A stretch of DNA of 64,000 nucleotides from Purpureocillium takamizusanense (taxonomy: Eukaryota > Ascomycota > Sordariomycetes > Hypocreales > Ophiocordycipitaceae): the NCBI RefSeq assembly GCF_022605165.1, contig NC_063073.1, forward strand, positions 2,356,001 to 2,420,000. Reading direction: 5' to 3'. Shown piece after piece: positions 35,033-46,331 of the stretch. Made by a program: the position numbers and the translations under genes. The notes under the pieces are model-generated. The model was not told the origin of the DNA, did not search any database, and was given only the letters and a program-made list of their open reading frames with translations. Position 1 is the stretch's first letter, and every line of letters begins with the position of its first letter.

Positions 35033-36759
35033 ATGCATAGTATCGTCCCGGACGTTGAGAAGCGCGCAGGCGCTGGCGCGAACGACGACAACAACAACAA
35101 CAACAACACTCTATTCAAAGCCCAGACGGACACGGCCGCGACTATCAGCGAGGGCTTCACCAGCAGCGGCGGCTCGGGACCCTATGCGAAGCTCCAGCGG
35201 CTCGCGTCGAAATGGCACGTCGAGAAGCGAGGCATCGAGCGTGTGCCGGAGGAGGAGCGGAATGACACCTCGTACCTCAACATTGGCTCCATGTGGCTCG
35301 CCGCCAACCTGGTGGTTCCGTCCCTGACCATAGGCGTGCTCGGGACGCCGCTGTTTGGCCTCGGGTTCGTGGACTCGGCCCTAGTCATCATCTTCTTCAA
35401 CGGCATAGGCTGTTTGACCGTCTGCCTGTTTTCGACCTTTGGCCCTGCGTTTGGGCTCCGCCAGATGGTGCTCTCTCGGTTCTGGTTTGGGTGGTGGGGA
35501 GTTAAGCTGAGTACGTGCGCGGTTTCCAAAACATCAATGTAGAGGACCCCTTTTGCTAAGACTTGCACCCAAGTCGCACTCTTCAACCTACTCGCGGGCA
35601 TCGGCTGGTCGGCGGCAAACATCATCGTGGGCGCGCAGCTCATCAATGCCGCCAGCCGCAACACCGTGCCGGGCTGGGCGGGGATCCTCATCATCGCCTT
35701 GTGCACTCTCGTCGTCGTCTTTTTCGGGTACAAGGTCGTCCACCTCTACGAGTACTGGAGCTGGATCCCGACCTTGATCGTCTTTCTCGTCCTCCTCGGC
35801 GTCTTTGCCCACACGGGTGATTTCAGAAACGTCGCCATGGGGTCTGGAACGGCAGAGATTGGAAAGGTGCTTTCGTACGGCTCTACTGTGTTCGGGTTGG
35901 TGCTCACCCCCTCCTTTTTTTTTCTTTGCGCTTTTGGGATATTGAAGACGATGGACTCTCCGACTAATAGTGGTTACTTGCCAGCTTCGGCACGGGGTAT
36001 ACTTCACTCGCGGCAGACTACACCGTGTATCAGCCGAGTAGCCGGCCCCGTCGCAAGGTCTTCTTGGCCACCTGGCTGGGCATCTATCCGACTCTTCTGT
36101 TCACAGAGCTGCTCGGTGCTGCCATCGCCACCGCAACAACCATCAACGGCGGTGTCAACGCGTATCAGCAGGGCTACAAGGAGTCGGGCGTCGGAGGCCT
36201 CCTCGCCGCGGTTCTGTTCCCTCACGTCGGCCGCTTCGGGCAGTTCTGCCTGGTGATCCTGGCCCTGTCCATCGTGGCGAACAACTGCCCCAACATCTAC
36301 TCCGTGGCCTTGACCCTCATGGTCATGGGCCGCTGGACCACCAAGGTGCCGAGGTTCATCTGGACCGTCGTCGCGTCAGCCGTCTACGTCGGCATCGCGA
36401 TCCCCGGGTACACCAACTTCGAGGCGGTGCTGGAGAATTTTATGCACTTCATCGGGTACTGGCTGGCCATCTACGAGGGCGTCTCGCTGACGGACCACTT
36501 CGTGTTCAAGAGGGGCTTCTCGGGGTACGACCCGGCGTACTGGGACCAGCGAGACAAGCTGCCGCTGGGCATCAGCGCCCTGGTGGCGTTTCTCCTGGGC
36601 ATCGCTGGCATGATCATCGGGATGAGCCAGACGTGGTGGGTTGGGCCTGCTGCGAATGCGGCTCATGGCGGTGACTTGGGGTTTGAGCTTGGCTTTGCCT
36701 TCTCGGCCCTGTCCTACGCTGTCATGCGGCCTTTTGAGCTCAGGGCATTCGGACGGTGA
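35033..36759 (+). CDS. NCS1-family purine/cytosine permease
   Basis: Exons 35033-35510, 35574-35895 and 35985-36759 give 524 residues. Introns have GTACGT/CCAAG and GTTGGT/GCCAG borders; the AAG acceptor of intron 1 is unusual but the only join that restores frame. The protein is a plasma-membrane proton symporter with about 12 membrane segments. Fcy2/FcyB-like hallmarks include IERVPEEERNDTSYLN before TM1, NLLAGIGWSAANIIVGAQLI, the GTGYTSLAADYTVYQP loop across intron 2, ALSIVANNCPNIYS and IGYWLAIYEGVSLTDHFVFK. The N-terminus is polar with an Asn run. Substrate is likely adenine, guanine, hypoxanthine or cytosine by family; the exact one is not readable from sequence. Confidence 0.93.
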
Positions 36760-36979
36760 TTTGCGCCCACAGTGTTCTGCACGCAGCGCCGGCATGGCCT
36801 CTGGGAAACATTGTAGCGGCGGGCACACTGATTCACGACATGAAGGTTAGGTATCAGACTCGTTGGATTCAAGATTGGGTTGCGGAAGGCCAGTGGTTGC
36901 GGTGGTCCACGTTGCAAGCGGTGGAACAACATTCCTTTCAGAATTATGAATTTGTTGTAAGAAATCTCAAGTACTTCAT

Positions 36980-38131
36980 CTACAATGTGTACACCAGCTT
37001 CTCGCCGCTGACCTTGTTGTCCTTCAATTCCTGCAACCCATCCAGCACACCTTCGAGCCCCCGCCGAACACGCCTGGGATGAGCCTTGATCTTGCCCTCC
37101 GTCAACAGCTCCCTCGCGAGCTCCCAAAACATCTTGGCAAACTCGTAGTCCTGCGGCTTCGCGGGGATTTCGATGTCCCCAAACGTGAACGCCTCCCCTA
37201 GCGCAGTGTAAGCAAGCGTAAACGCGCTGGAGCAGTCATCGCGGGGGAACTCGACGGCGCCCAGGGAGGCGTATTTCCCCCCCGGGGCCGACGAGAGCGC
37301 CTCGGCGCAGATCCTGGCCGACGCGGGGAGGGAGATGGTGTCCCAGGCGTAGCGCAGCTTGTCGTTTGTGTGCTCTCTGATGCGCCGACCGACGTCGGCC
37401 TCGTTGTAGTCGAACACAAAGTCCGCGCCGGCCGCCTTGACGAGCTCGGCGTTGCGGGGGGAGCAGGTGGTCAGGACGGTGTAGCCAGACAGCTTGGCGA
37501 ACTGGATGCCCAGGGTGCCGGTGGCGGTGCTGCCTCCATAGATGAGGACCGGGACGGGCTCCTCCTCCTCCTTTAGCGGCGGATCGTCGCTTGGCAGCCT
37601 CATCCCGAGCGTTTGGTACAGGCCCTGGCCGACGGTCGTGATGCCCACCCCGAGCGTCGCCGCCTCCTCGAAGCTCACGCCGCGCGGGATCTCGATCTGC
37701 GTGTCGCCCTTGACGACGATGCGCTCGGCAAAGGTCCCGTCCTCGGGCTCGACGGCGTTGGACCCATGGGCCATGCCGCAGATCCGGTCGCCGGGCCGGA
37801 ACCCCTTGGTGACCTTGGGGCCGACCCGCTCGACGACGCCGGCGTAGTCGCAGCCGACGAGCGGGCCGGCGCGCCTGACGCGCGACTGGATGTGCTTCCA
37901 GTCGGTCGGGTTGAGCGCCACGGCGGCGGTCTTGACGAGGATGTAGTCGTCGCGGAGGCGCGGGATGGGCCGGTCGGTGACTAGCTTGGCCACCCCAGGC
38001 CCCTGGATCACCACGGCTTTCTGTGTTGTTGCTTTTGTTGGTGTTGTTGCTGTTGCCATGGTGGTCATGCGTCGGGCCGCGCTCGTCGTAGATAGCAGAC
38101 GGGCGGTAGAGGGGACGCGAAGAAGATTCAT
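36980..38131 (-). CDS. Stand-alone enoyl reductase (LovC/ToxD type, MDR superfamily)
   Basis: A single minus-strand frame; from ATG 38131 it codes 383 residues. The core has the PKS-ER-like pattern: RPIPRLRDDYILVKTAAVALNPTDWKHI, VGCDYAGVVERVG, the nucleotide-binding VLIYGGSTATGTLGIQFAKLSG and C-terminal LEGVLDGLQELKDNKVSGEKLVYTL. These zinc-free NADPH reductases act in trans on polyketide chains or detoxify enones. No polyketide synthase lies in the window, so a cluster role is not shown. The start is uncertain: ATG 38131 adds an Arg/Ser-rich, acid-free leader (MNLLRVPSTARLLSTTSAARR) like a mitochondrial presequence, while ATG 38068 gives the usual family N-terminus; an ATG at 38170 also exists. 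Confidence 0.85.
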   Translation of the reverse strand: MNLLRVPSTARLLSTTSAARRMTTMATATTPTKATTQKAVVIQGPGVAKLVTDRPIPRLRDDYILVKTAAVALNPTDWKHIQSRVRRAGPLVGCDYAGVVERVGPKVTKGFRPGDRICGMAHGSNAVEPEDGTFAERIVVKGDTQIEIPRGVSFEEAATLGVGITTVGQGLYQTLGMRLPSDDPPLKEEEEPVPVLIYGGSTATGTLGIQFAKLSGYTVLTTCSPRNAELVKAAGADFVFDYNEADVGRRIREHTNDKLRYAWDTISLPASARICAEALSSAPGGKYASLGAVEFPRDDCSSAFTLAYTALGEAFTFGDIEIPAKPQDYEFAKMFWELARELLTEGKIKAHPRRVRRGLEGVLDGLQELKDNKVSGEKLVYTL

Positions 38132-39177
38132 TGAAGAGAGCGACCCAGGGATGAAAAGTACGTGACACATTGACGGTACTCGGCTCAATGATGTTCTACA
38201 AAGTAAAAGGGTCAATGAACTGCGGAGATGATCAATCGCGCCGAGGTCTCAGCCTCCGTCTCCACTCGGAGTGTCGTCGCGATTGGCACTTCATCATGAT
38301 CAATCATCGCAAGGCCACACCCTTTCAACTACAATAGCTGGGAGCGAGTGCGGACTGCTAGCCCCAAAACAGAGAAACAGGCAAAAAGACATGGAAAAAA
38401 GGCACCGAGACTATTTAGCGACCGTCTTTATGCTTGAGTGTCTAGGTGGCTCACCCATATTCCAGTCTCGTCGCTCCATGTTTGGTGGTGCACGCAGCTC
38501 TCAAGCTAATAAGCCCCCTACGAGCGAACGGCGTCACATACCCTGATTGGCGCCTGCTTGGAACACCAACTCTCTTCTCTAGAGATCTTCAGCTACCCCA
38601 GAGTCCTAGAGTCCCAAGTCGGTCCGTCGTGGGGGTCGATTACCCCCGCGCATAAAACCATGGATGGTTACAAGTGCTTGTTGACTGCCCCGGAGATCGG
38701 GGCACCGGGCGACGGCAGGACAGAGAGAAATGCCCACCACCCAACGCAACAATGAAATGACCTGCCCCAGGAGGCATCGGCAGGTGACATATGCGACGCC
38801 GGCGTCCCGCGCGGGGGGCCATGCTAATGCAGGAACTCGAGCTACCCGTGTGACCGCCTCCAATTGCATCAATCCGCAGTCTCAGACGCCCTCTACAAGA
38901 TGGGTGCGGCACCACCGCAAAGAGTAGTCACGCTCGGGTTTTCGGCACCGAATTTATCCTGTTGGGGAGTCTATCACTTGATCGGGGGGATCTGCGAATG
39001 GCTTCCATCGTCGAGCGCACTAGCAACCAGACATGAGCATAACCAGACTTATTAGTTGACGTGACCTCATTGCCTTTGTAACGTCCCCTTTCCAGGTCGC
39101 AGAAGTCCAATGTCGACAAGGACTGTCTCAGAGAGCCAGACTTTGGAAAATATGCCCCGTGGAGAACCTATTGTGAG
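38132..39177. other. Divergent intergenic region between enoyl reductase and chitinase
   Basis: About 1 kb between genes reading away from each other, with no credible ORF. It should hold both promoters. Confidence 0.5.
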
Positions 39178-39185
39178 TATATATA
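39178..39185 (+). promoter_or_regulatory. TATA box of the chitinase gene
   Basis: TATATATA lies about 125 bases upstream of the chitinase ATG in AT-rich sequence. Confidence 0.55.
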
Positions 39186-39310
39186 GCGTATGCGTATGCT
39201 GAGAATGACTTGATGTCGAGGGCCTGAGTTCCATCACCGCAACTGTAAATAGTCTATTCTATCATTTTCGTTGTATATACTTGTTCATATATTCAAAACA
39301 ATCCTTCGTC

Positions 39311-40342
39311 ATGCATCTTGCATCTGTACTTGGTGCCCTCTCCCTGACAGGCCACGCGCTCGCCGTGCCGACTCTCAGAGAACGTCAAGCGTCTGGCGCT
39401 CTAAACGCCGTGTACTGGGGCCAGAACGGCGGCGGGACCGTCGAGAACAACGACCTCGCCTCCTACTGCCAGCCGGACTCGGGCATCGACGTCCTGGTCC
39501 TGGCTTTCCTGTACCAGTACGGCAACGGCGGCGACATACCGTCCGGGACGTTCGGCCAGTCCTGCTACGTCAGCACCTCGGGCGAGGGCCAGAACTGCGA
39601 GGCCCTCACCGCGGCCATCGCGACCTGCCGGGCCGCGGGCGTCAAGATCGTCATCTCCCTGGGCGGGGCGACGAGCTCCTACTCGCTGCAGTCGCAGGCA
39701 CAGGCCGAGTCCATTGGGCAGTACCTGTGGGACGCGTACGGGCCCGTCGCGAGTTCCTCCGCGAAGAACACGTCTGTGCAGCGGCCGTTTGGTGACAACG
39801 CCGTCGACGGCTGGGACTTTGACATCGAGGTCAACGCGGGCAGCCAGTATTACCAGTACCTCATCGCCAAGCTGCGCTCCAACTTCCCGTCCGGCTCGTC
39901 TTACATGATCACCGGCGCGCCGCAGTGTCCCATCCCGGAGCCAAACATGGGCGAAATCATCTCCACGTCGCAGTTCTCCCATCTGTTTGTTCAGTTCTAC
40001 AACAACAACAACTACACGGTGCCATGCGCGCTGCCCATCAACGGCAACGCGCCCTTCAACTACAACAACTGGACGGCCTTTATTGCGGGGACGCCGTCAA
40101 AGGACGCCAAGATACTCATCGGCGTCCCTGCGTCGGAGAATGCGGCGAATGGAACGCCCGCTGGGGCGACGTACTACGCGACGCCGCAGCAGCTGGCTGA
40201 GATTGTCAACGATTACAAGTCGGACGCGCACTTTGGGGGCATCATGATGTGGTCTGCCGGATTCAGCGACTCGAATATCAACAATGGGTGCACCTACGCC
40301 CAGGAAGCAAAGAGTATCTTGACAAAGGGTAGTCCGTGCTAA
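39311..40342 (+). CDS. Secreted class III chitinase, GH18
   Basis: One intronless frame of 343 residues from ATG 39311. The first in-frame ATG, at 39281, would add a polar stretch before the signal peptide, so 39311 is preferred. Residues 1-19 form a signal peptide (MHLASVLGALSLTGHALA), followed by a short propeptide ending near ERQ. The GH18 barrel begins with AVYWGQNGGG and contains the substrate strand VKIVISLGGATSSYS. The intact catalytic motif is DGWDFDIE at about residue 168; the Glu is the proton donor that hydrolyses chitin beta-1,4 bonds with help of the N-acetyl group. Cysteines for disulphides are present and there is no chitin-binding module or GPI signal. It is probably extracellular and acts on fungal walls, insect cuticle or nematode eggs. 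Confidence 0.95.
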   Translation: MHLASVLGALSLTGHALAVPTLRERQASGALNAVYWGQNGGGTVENNDLASYCQPDSGIDVLVLAFLYQYGNGGDIPSGTFGQSCYVSTSGEGQNCEALTAAIATCRAAGVKIVISLGGATSSYSLQSQAQAESIGQYLWDAYGPVASSSAKNTSVQRPFGDNAVDGWDFDIEVNAGSQYYQYLIAKLRSNFPSGSSYMITGAPQCPIPEPNMGEIISTSQFSHLFVQFYNNNNYTVPCALPINGNAPFNYNNWTAFIAGTPSKDAKILIGVPASENAANGTPAGATYYATPQQLAEIVNDYKSDAHFGGIMMWSAGFSDSNINNGCTYAQEAKSILTKGSPC

Positions 40343-40598
40343 TACCGAGGTGCTTATGGGTTTGCTGGGTTTGCTGTGTGGACCTGTCTCGACATCTGTG
40401 TTCATGTTCGCAACATGGCGTGTGTGCGCAACTACATGATATAGGACACTAGCAGACCTCAAGCTGTAACACATGGAGAGCATGTCATAACTATGCTCTT
40501 GTAACTACGTTCTCAAACGAGCTACCAATGTCTGCAATATGCACATGATGACTTCCCTCGTAATTTTCAGGGGGTGCAAGGTGAGGCTTCACTCCACG

Positions 40599-41194
40599 TC
40601 AGTCGTGGATCTCGGCTTTGTGAAACAAACCTCGAGTGCTGTTAGCAGACAATATAGCTGTACCCAAGCATGGAATAAGGGTACCGGATATCTCTGGCAT
40701 CCACTTCGCTCGTGACTTGCAAAAGAATTCGCCCTTTGGCGGGAAAGTGTCGGGATCGCTCATGGTTCCCCATAACACGTAACGAAACTTGTCCGCTGCT
40801 TGCTCCTGTAACAGTCTCAGCTAAGACCGGGAAATGTTTTCAGAAGGACTATAAATACACCATATTCGCACAAAAAGACCCCGCAGGTGTTACAGAACTC
40901 GCGGGTCACACCGTTGTCTTGCGTAAATTTCTGAGGAGACCCTCGCGTGTACGTGAAGCTTTCAAGTGGAATCTGTGGGGTGTGTAAGCGATGTTCCAAT
41001 GCGACACAGGAGAGCGACTGCAGTCAACGGTAGGTATACCGTACCTTTGTCGTGAGTCCGAAGTTGGTACCAAGCGCTTTGCGACAACTTGAACAATGAC
41101 ACAGCGTGGTCCGCCCCTGGTCTGGTGATTCCACGGCGATGCGGTACTGCACGGCGCCGCAGACGCAACTGCCATTGACCTGCACTGCCGACAT
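40599..41194 (-). CDS. GFA-domain (glutathione-dependent formaldehyde-activating-like) zinc protein
   Basis: Minus-strand exons 41194-41045, 40972-40859, 40805-40685 and 40630-40599 give 138 residues, the normal size for this family. The zinc ligands are in order: GSCVCGAVQY, LCHCSSCRKA and EFCNTCGVFLCEYG. Downstream comes the conserved KFRYVLWGTMSDPDTFPPKGEFFCK and WMPEISGLFHKAEIHD. Introns 1 and 2 have GTACGG/CACAG and GTATTT/TACAG borders. Intron 3 (40684-40631, GTACCC...CGAG with a TGCTAAC branch) is 54 nt, a multiple of three without a stop, and is called because family proteins join ISG directly to FHK. GFA proteins bind glutathione adducts; the substrate here is unknown. Confidence 0.8.
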
Positions 41195-43687
41195 TGCCGG
41201 CAAGATGTGCTCAGAGGATATTGATTTTGTTGGTGTTGATGGCCACAAAAAAGGCACAATGACTACTGAAACAATGATGATGTACTTTGATGGGGGGGAG
41301 GGTAATGGTGTACATGTTGGATGACGCCATCATTACACAACACATTGAATAGACTCCAAGGCCTACCAGCACGACTTGCACAGAACTACGTGACAGTTTT
41401 GATACTGCTTTATAAGAGGATTCTGGCGGGAAAGGTCGAGCGGTAGCATGATTGAGCAGAAATCGGCGGCATATGTACGTCCCAGGGACGATTCCACACA
41501 CCAGACGGGCCTGGCACATGCGCAACACCAAGATCGTCCTTTCATTGCCGTTGAGCTTTTTTTTTTTGGCGGGATGCACGATAGTGATGCCAAGGTCCAC
41601 GCCGTTTGGTGTTTTTTGGGCACCTATTCTCCAGTGTGATGGTTGAAGCCGGGTACGCAGTGTGCTACGCGTGCAGTGTGCCCGAGGACACGCAGCCACG
41701 TACATGTACAGGATCTGTGATCTGTATATACCCGATCAAGGGATACCTGTTCCGTACTTGCCGGCGCGGCTTTCGACGTCGTGCAATGTCCCCCGTACCC
41801 CATTTGATTCAATCCGTCTGGTGCCACATGACGGAGGTGGTGCGGGGAGGGTGTCAATGTGATTTATGCTGTAAACGGACTGGCCAGGCTCCTGCAAATC
41901 AAATTACATGTGCGGCGCACGAGTCACGGCGGTTGCACTGCCCGGAGCATGAGTGAACGCCCTTGGTGTCTCTCTGCATTGGTTTGATGTGAGGAGCTCG
42001 GTGGTTGACAGACATGGGAATCCCGCGTCCGGCCGTTGTGTAATAGAGCCCCGGTCCCCATCAATCCTTAACCCCAGCATCCGGCCCCAGACGAATATAC
42101 GGGCCGCACCCGGCGCTGCCCCGCTCGCCCGCCCGTCGGTACATGACGGCCTTTGCGCCGTTGCGGGGGGTCCCCGCTCTGTATCCATCTGCTGCAGGCT
42201 GTCGAGTCAACGGTACATGTATCAGTGGCGGCGGCCAGGCGTCTCCACGATATGTACAAAAATATGGCTGCAACCGGCGAGATGGGTGGCACGCACAAGC
42301 CCGCATCGGTTGCTACCCTTTTGCTGTATTTTGATGCCTACGTGTCGGCTCCAACCTTGAAGAAATGACGCCCAATCTCTCATGTTGCTCGGCTGTCCTT
42401 GACCGTATGCTGTCCTTCAATTGAGCCATGCGGAATGACATCAAAGCCGGCGGGCCGTCGCAACGGGCCGAATGATGGCCCAAGGACCAACACCATGTCC
42501 TTCCGCGGAGTCTATTACTGAAAGATTTATCATCACATCGGATGCCGGAGCCAGTGCCAACCCGACGTCGGATTTGTTGGACGGGGTCAAGTCAGGTAAG
42601 AACTACGCAGCGAATATTACATGTAAGTAGGCAGTAAGCGTGAACCAGACAACAGACCTCTGGTGGCATGACTGGAGCTGTCCATGCCCGCTGCGGCACG
42701 GAGGAACCCTCCCTTCATGTACTTCGTAACTCGGATGTGGATTCAAGACGCCCCCATCAGCAGCCACGTTGCACCACGCCCAGAGAAATAATGATATCCT
42801 ACCACGAGTTACCTACCTGCCCTACGTCAAATGCAAGCGCCCAATCACCCGCACCGGCACCGTAACGTGCGGTGGGAACCCAACGCCCCCCCGCTGCCCT
42901 TCCCCCTCCCTCCCCCAGCAGCAGGAGCAGCAGCAGCTCGCCCACGAAGCTCTCGGAACTCGGTCCCCCCCATCGACGGTTAGCCAAGAAGCCGCGAGCA
43001 GCGTTTAACTGGTGGGATTTTTTCTCTCTCTCTCTTCTCTCGTGCGATGGACCCCCGTTCAGAACACGGCAACCTCCGGCGTGCGGCGACGACGGCGGTG
43101 GGTGATGGATGGGGTGGAAAACTGGACGGACGGGTCGGAGCTGAACCCGTCTCGCATTCCTGTTCGAGGACGCAACGCAACCCTATATGTTTCGGCGGCA
43201 TTTGCTGGTCACCGCCCGTGTTGGGAATCTTTTTTATTTTATTTTAGTCTTTATGTTCGCTCCCCCCCGTTCTCTCAAAGGAAAAAGGGGGCCAGCCCCG
43301 TCTGGAACATTAATCAGATCGCTATGCAGCTTCAAGTCGGGCAACGAGCGCGTATCATGGCATCATCATCCTCGTCGTGCGCCCGTCTCTACTAATTACC
43401 TGTCGACTGGACCCAGCAGCGCACCTGTAAAAAGAAAGCCCCCTGTTTTTCAGATCTAGATCGCGAAACCCCCGGGTTTCGGCACTTGGAATCGTCCCGT
43501 CGACCGTAAGCATTTAACACGCCGTCGGTCGGTCGGTCGCATCGTCCGCCTCTCGAGAGCAAGTCCCCCCCCGCGCCATGGTCCCGAGGGCGGCACTCGT
43601 CGTCTCTTGCACTCGCCCCGGCCGGGCGGCCTCGCCACCGACGCCCAAGCAGCGGCAGCGGCAGCGGCAACGGCAGCAGCAGCAGCG
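41195..43687. other. Intergenic region, no supported gene
   Basis: About 2.5 kb before the GPCR gene. The left half is comparatively AT-rich, the right half GC- and pyrimidine-rich, consistent with the GPCR promoter and leader. Open frames up to 164 codons have no family character. Confidence 0.5.
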
Positions 43688-45185
43688 ATGATGGGCCAAC
43701 TGACAGACGGCCAGCTCGGGGCCATCAGCATCATGGAGCGCTCGTGCTCCGTCGTGTCCATCCTCGGATGCCTCTTCACCATTGTCACCTTCAGCTGCTT
43801 CCGCGCCTTCCAGCAGAAGCCCATCAATCGCCTCGTCTTCTACGCCTCGTTTGGCAATCTCATGAGCTGCGTCGGCACGTTGATGTCGCGCTCGTTTCTG
43901 GACCAGCCCGATTCGTTTGGCTGCCAGTTCCAGGCCATGATTATCCAGTGGTGCGCATTTCAGATAGCTCCATTCCTCTCTCTCTCTCTTTCTCGGGGCT
44001 AACCCCCGGTCCGTCGTCCCCTCCCCCCCAGGTTCATGGCCGCCGACGCCGGGTGGATATTCGCCATGGCCATCAACGTCTTCCTGACCTTGTACCGCAA
44101 GTACGACTCGAAGCGCCTGCGTCGCATGGAGCTGACGTATCTCCTCGCCTGCTACGGCATCCCATTCGTCCCCGCCTTCGTCTTCGTCTTCGTGCGACGC
44201 CATGGAGCGCGCGTGTACGGCGACGCGGTCCTCTGGTGCTGGATTGAAGAGGACTGGGAAGCACTGCGCATCGCCACATTCTACGCACCAGCGTGGTACG
44301 TTCGTTCCGTTCCGTTCCCGATGTACTGGGTTAGGGGCGACATGCAGGGATAGGCGCAGCAACATGAGAAAAGGCTACTAACAGACGCGCGTGTGTGACA
44401 GGGTCGTCATTCTCTTGACACTCATCATCTATATCATTGCCGGTCGTACCATCTACCAAACGCGCAAGCAGCTGCGCGAGTTCAGCTCCGACATGAGCCT
44501 CTTGTCGCCGCCCGATGCCGAGAAGGAACCGGCTTCGAGAAGTACGCAGGTCAGTTACGGCCGGCGCCCAACCATCGGTAGCATTCCGTCCCGCCTGGCA
44601 CCGCCACCCGACGATGACCTCGAGGATGCTGTTGAGGGTGTGGCTCAGGGTGCCGGCGAGGAAGCGCTTGTTGGTGGTGGTCCTTGCGGATGCGGCGGCG
44701 ACGAGTCCAACAACACCGACCCCCCAGCCTCGCCGCCGCGCCGGCCGCTCCCCGACGGCCCGACCCGCGCGCGGCGACGCAGCTATGAGCTCAAAAGCGC
44801 GGCGTGGTCGTACACAAAGACCAGCCTGCTGTACTTTACGGGTATCTTGTTGATCTGGACGCCCTCGTCGGCGAACCGAGTATACGCCCTCGTGCACGGC
44901 GGGACGACCATCGCGCCGCTGGCTTATATGAGCGGCCTGGTGTTGCCCCTGCAGGGCTTCTGGAACTGGCTCATATACACCGTCGTCTCGTGGCCTGCAT
45001 GCCAGGACCTCTTCCACGAATTGAAGAGCTGGGTGTTGCGCCTGATTCGACCCTCAAGTCGACGGCACGCGAGCGATGACCGCCACGGTCGCAAGCCAAC
45101 GCCCCGAGAGCAGACGGCGGCGCCGAGTTTCAGCGTGTTTGATTGCGAGAGCGGGATGCCGTCTCCTTTTGCGAGGAATGCATAG
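43688..45185 (+). CDS. cAMP-receptor-like G-protein-coupled receptor
   Basis: Exons 43688-43950, 44032-44295 and 44402-45185 give 436 residues. The introns (GTGCGC/CCCAG and GTACGT/GACAG) both split a Trp codon and restore frame. Seven hydrophobic segments are visible: five before a long loop, from CSVVSILGCLFTIVTFSCF to WVVILLTLIIYIIAGRTIY, and two after it (TKTSLLYFTGILLIW and LAYMSGLVLPLQGFWNWLIY). The pattern resembles the Dictyostelium cAMP-receptor class found in filamentous fungi, expected to signal through heterotrimeric G proteins at the plasma membrane. The third intracellular loop is long (about 120 residues), Pro/Asp/Gly-rich and disordered, and the tail is basic. Ligand unknown. 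ATGs at 43688 and 43691 are adjacent. Confidence 0.88.
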
Positions 45186-46331
45186 GGCGTTTAAAACGGG
45201 GCGAGAAGCGGGCGACGATCCTGCTTCATGGCCCATGGACATTGTTCTTAGCGTCGGCGCTGGGGGGCTTTGGGGTTTCCATGTTTGATTTGCGTTGGGA
45301 TCCTGCATACTTGAAGAGGTGAGGTGGCTTATGAACGTACGCGCACCCCCGAGGATCAAAAAAACAAATAAATAAATAGATGCTATATATTGAATACTAC
45401 TATTGAGCAGAGGGCTGGATGCTGAAGCCATCCTCGAAACAAACGGATAGCCTATGGACCACATGCGGAGAAGAATGACGATGCAGCCAGCCAGCCAGTG
45501 CTGCATTTCGCCTTCCATGATGTGTGGAAAAGACTGACTCTTTCACAGCGCGACTTCGAGGCTTCGTTGGCGCCACGTGCTCTAGCTCGGGGAGTCTGAG
45601 CAGGACTGTGTAGCATGACGAGACTTGACAGCAGGACGACTTGCGGCGACGACATACTCACGCTATTGGACTCAACGAGTAAAGAGCACAGCGACAGCGC
45701 CGAGCTCAGCCCTGCCACTCAGTGGCAGTGCCAGCCCGGCTTGCAAGTCGCAGGTAGCGTAGCAGTTAGCGCTGACATGCACGATGTTAGAGCCCCGACG
45801 CTCGGCATTTTCCCTCTCTCGCGCACACACACACATAACCTTCCCACCTGGACCACCAGGCATTGTTCGGGGATTTTTCTCGCGCGTTATTGGGCGCAAA
45901 GACCGGCAACTTTGTAAATTCCAGTTTTCGTTTGTCAGCGTGGACGGAATCGCAAAGACTCGCGCCTCGCGGCTTCGCGTCCGGGGCAACTGCAACACGT
46001 TCACGGTGACGTATACCGGGTTCAAGTTTTTGTCTGCAGGATGAAGCTGAACTCAAGATTAGACAGCGTCGCAATGTTCGGCCCGGAGTTAGCAAGACTG
46101 CCGAAGGCTCACCATAAGACGAGCAGTGCGATGGGAGGTCAAGGCTGGAGAAGCTGCTGAGTACTTAAGATGACGACCTACCCAGACTCGGGCTTATGCG
46201 TGTCAGATGTTCCTACGATCCAGCCACTGTCAAGGCAAATAAAGCGACAGATGCTGCCAGAGCGTACTTGCTCTTCACCTTTTCCACGTCCCTTGCACTG
46301 AAATCGCAGTTACACTTGTCTCGCTCTCACA
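45186..46331. other. Intergenic region between the GPCR and FAD-monooxygenase genes
   Basis: About 1.1 kb with no supported gene. The right part should hold the monooxygenase promoter. Confidence 0.5.
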
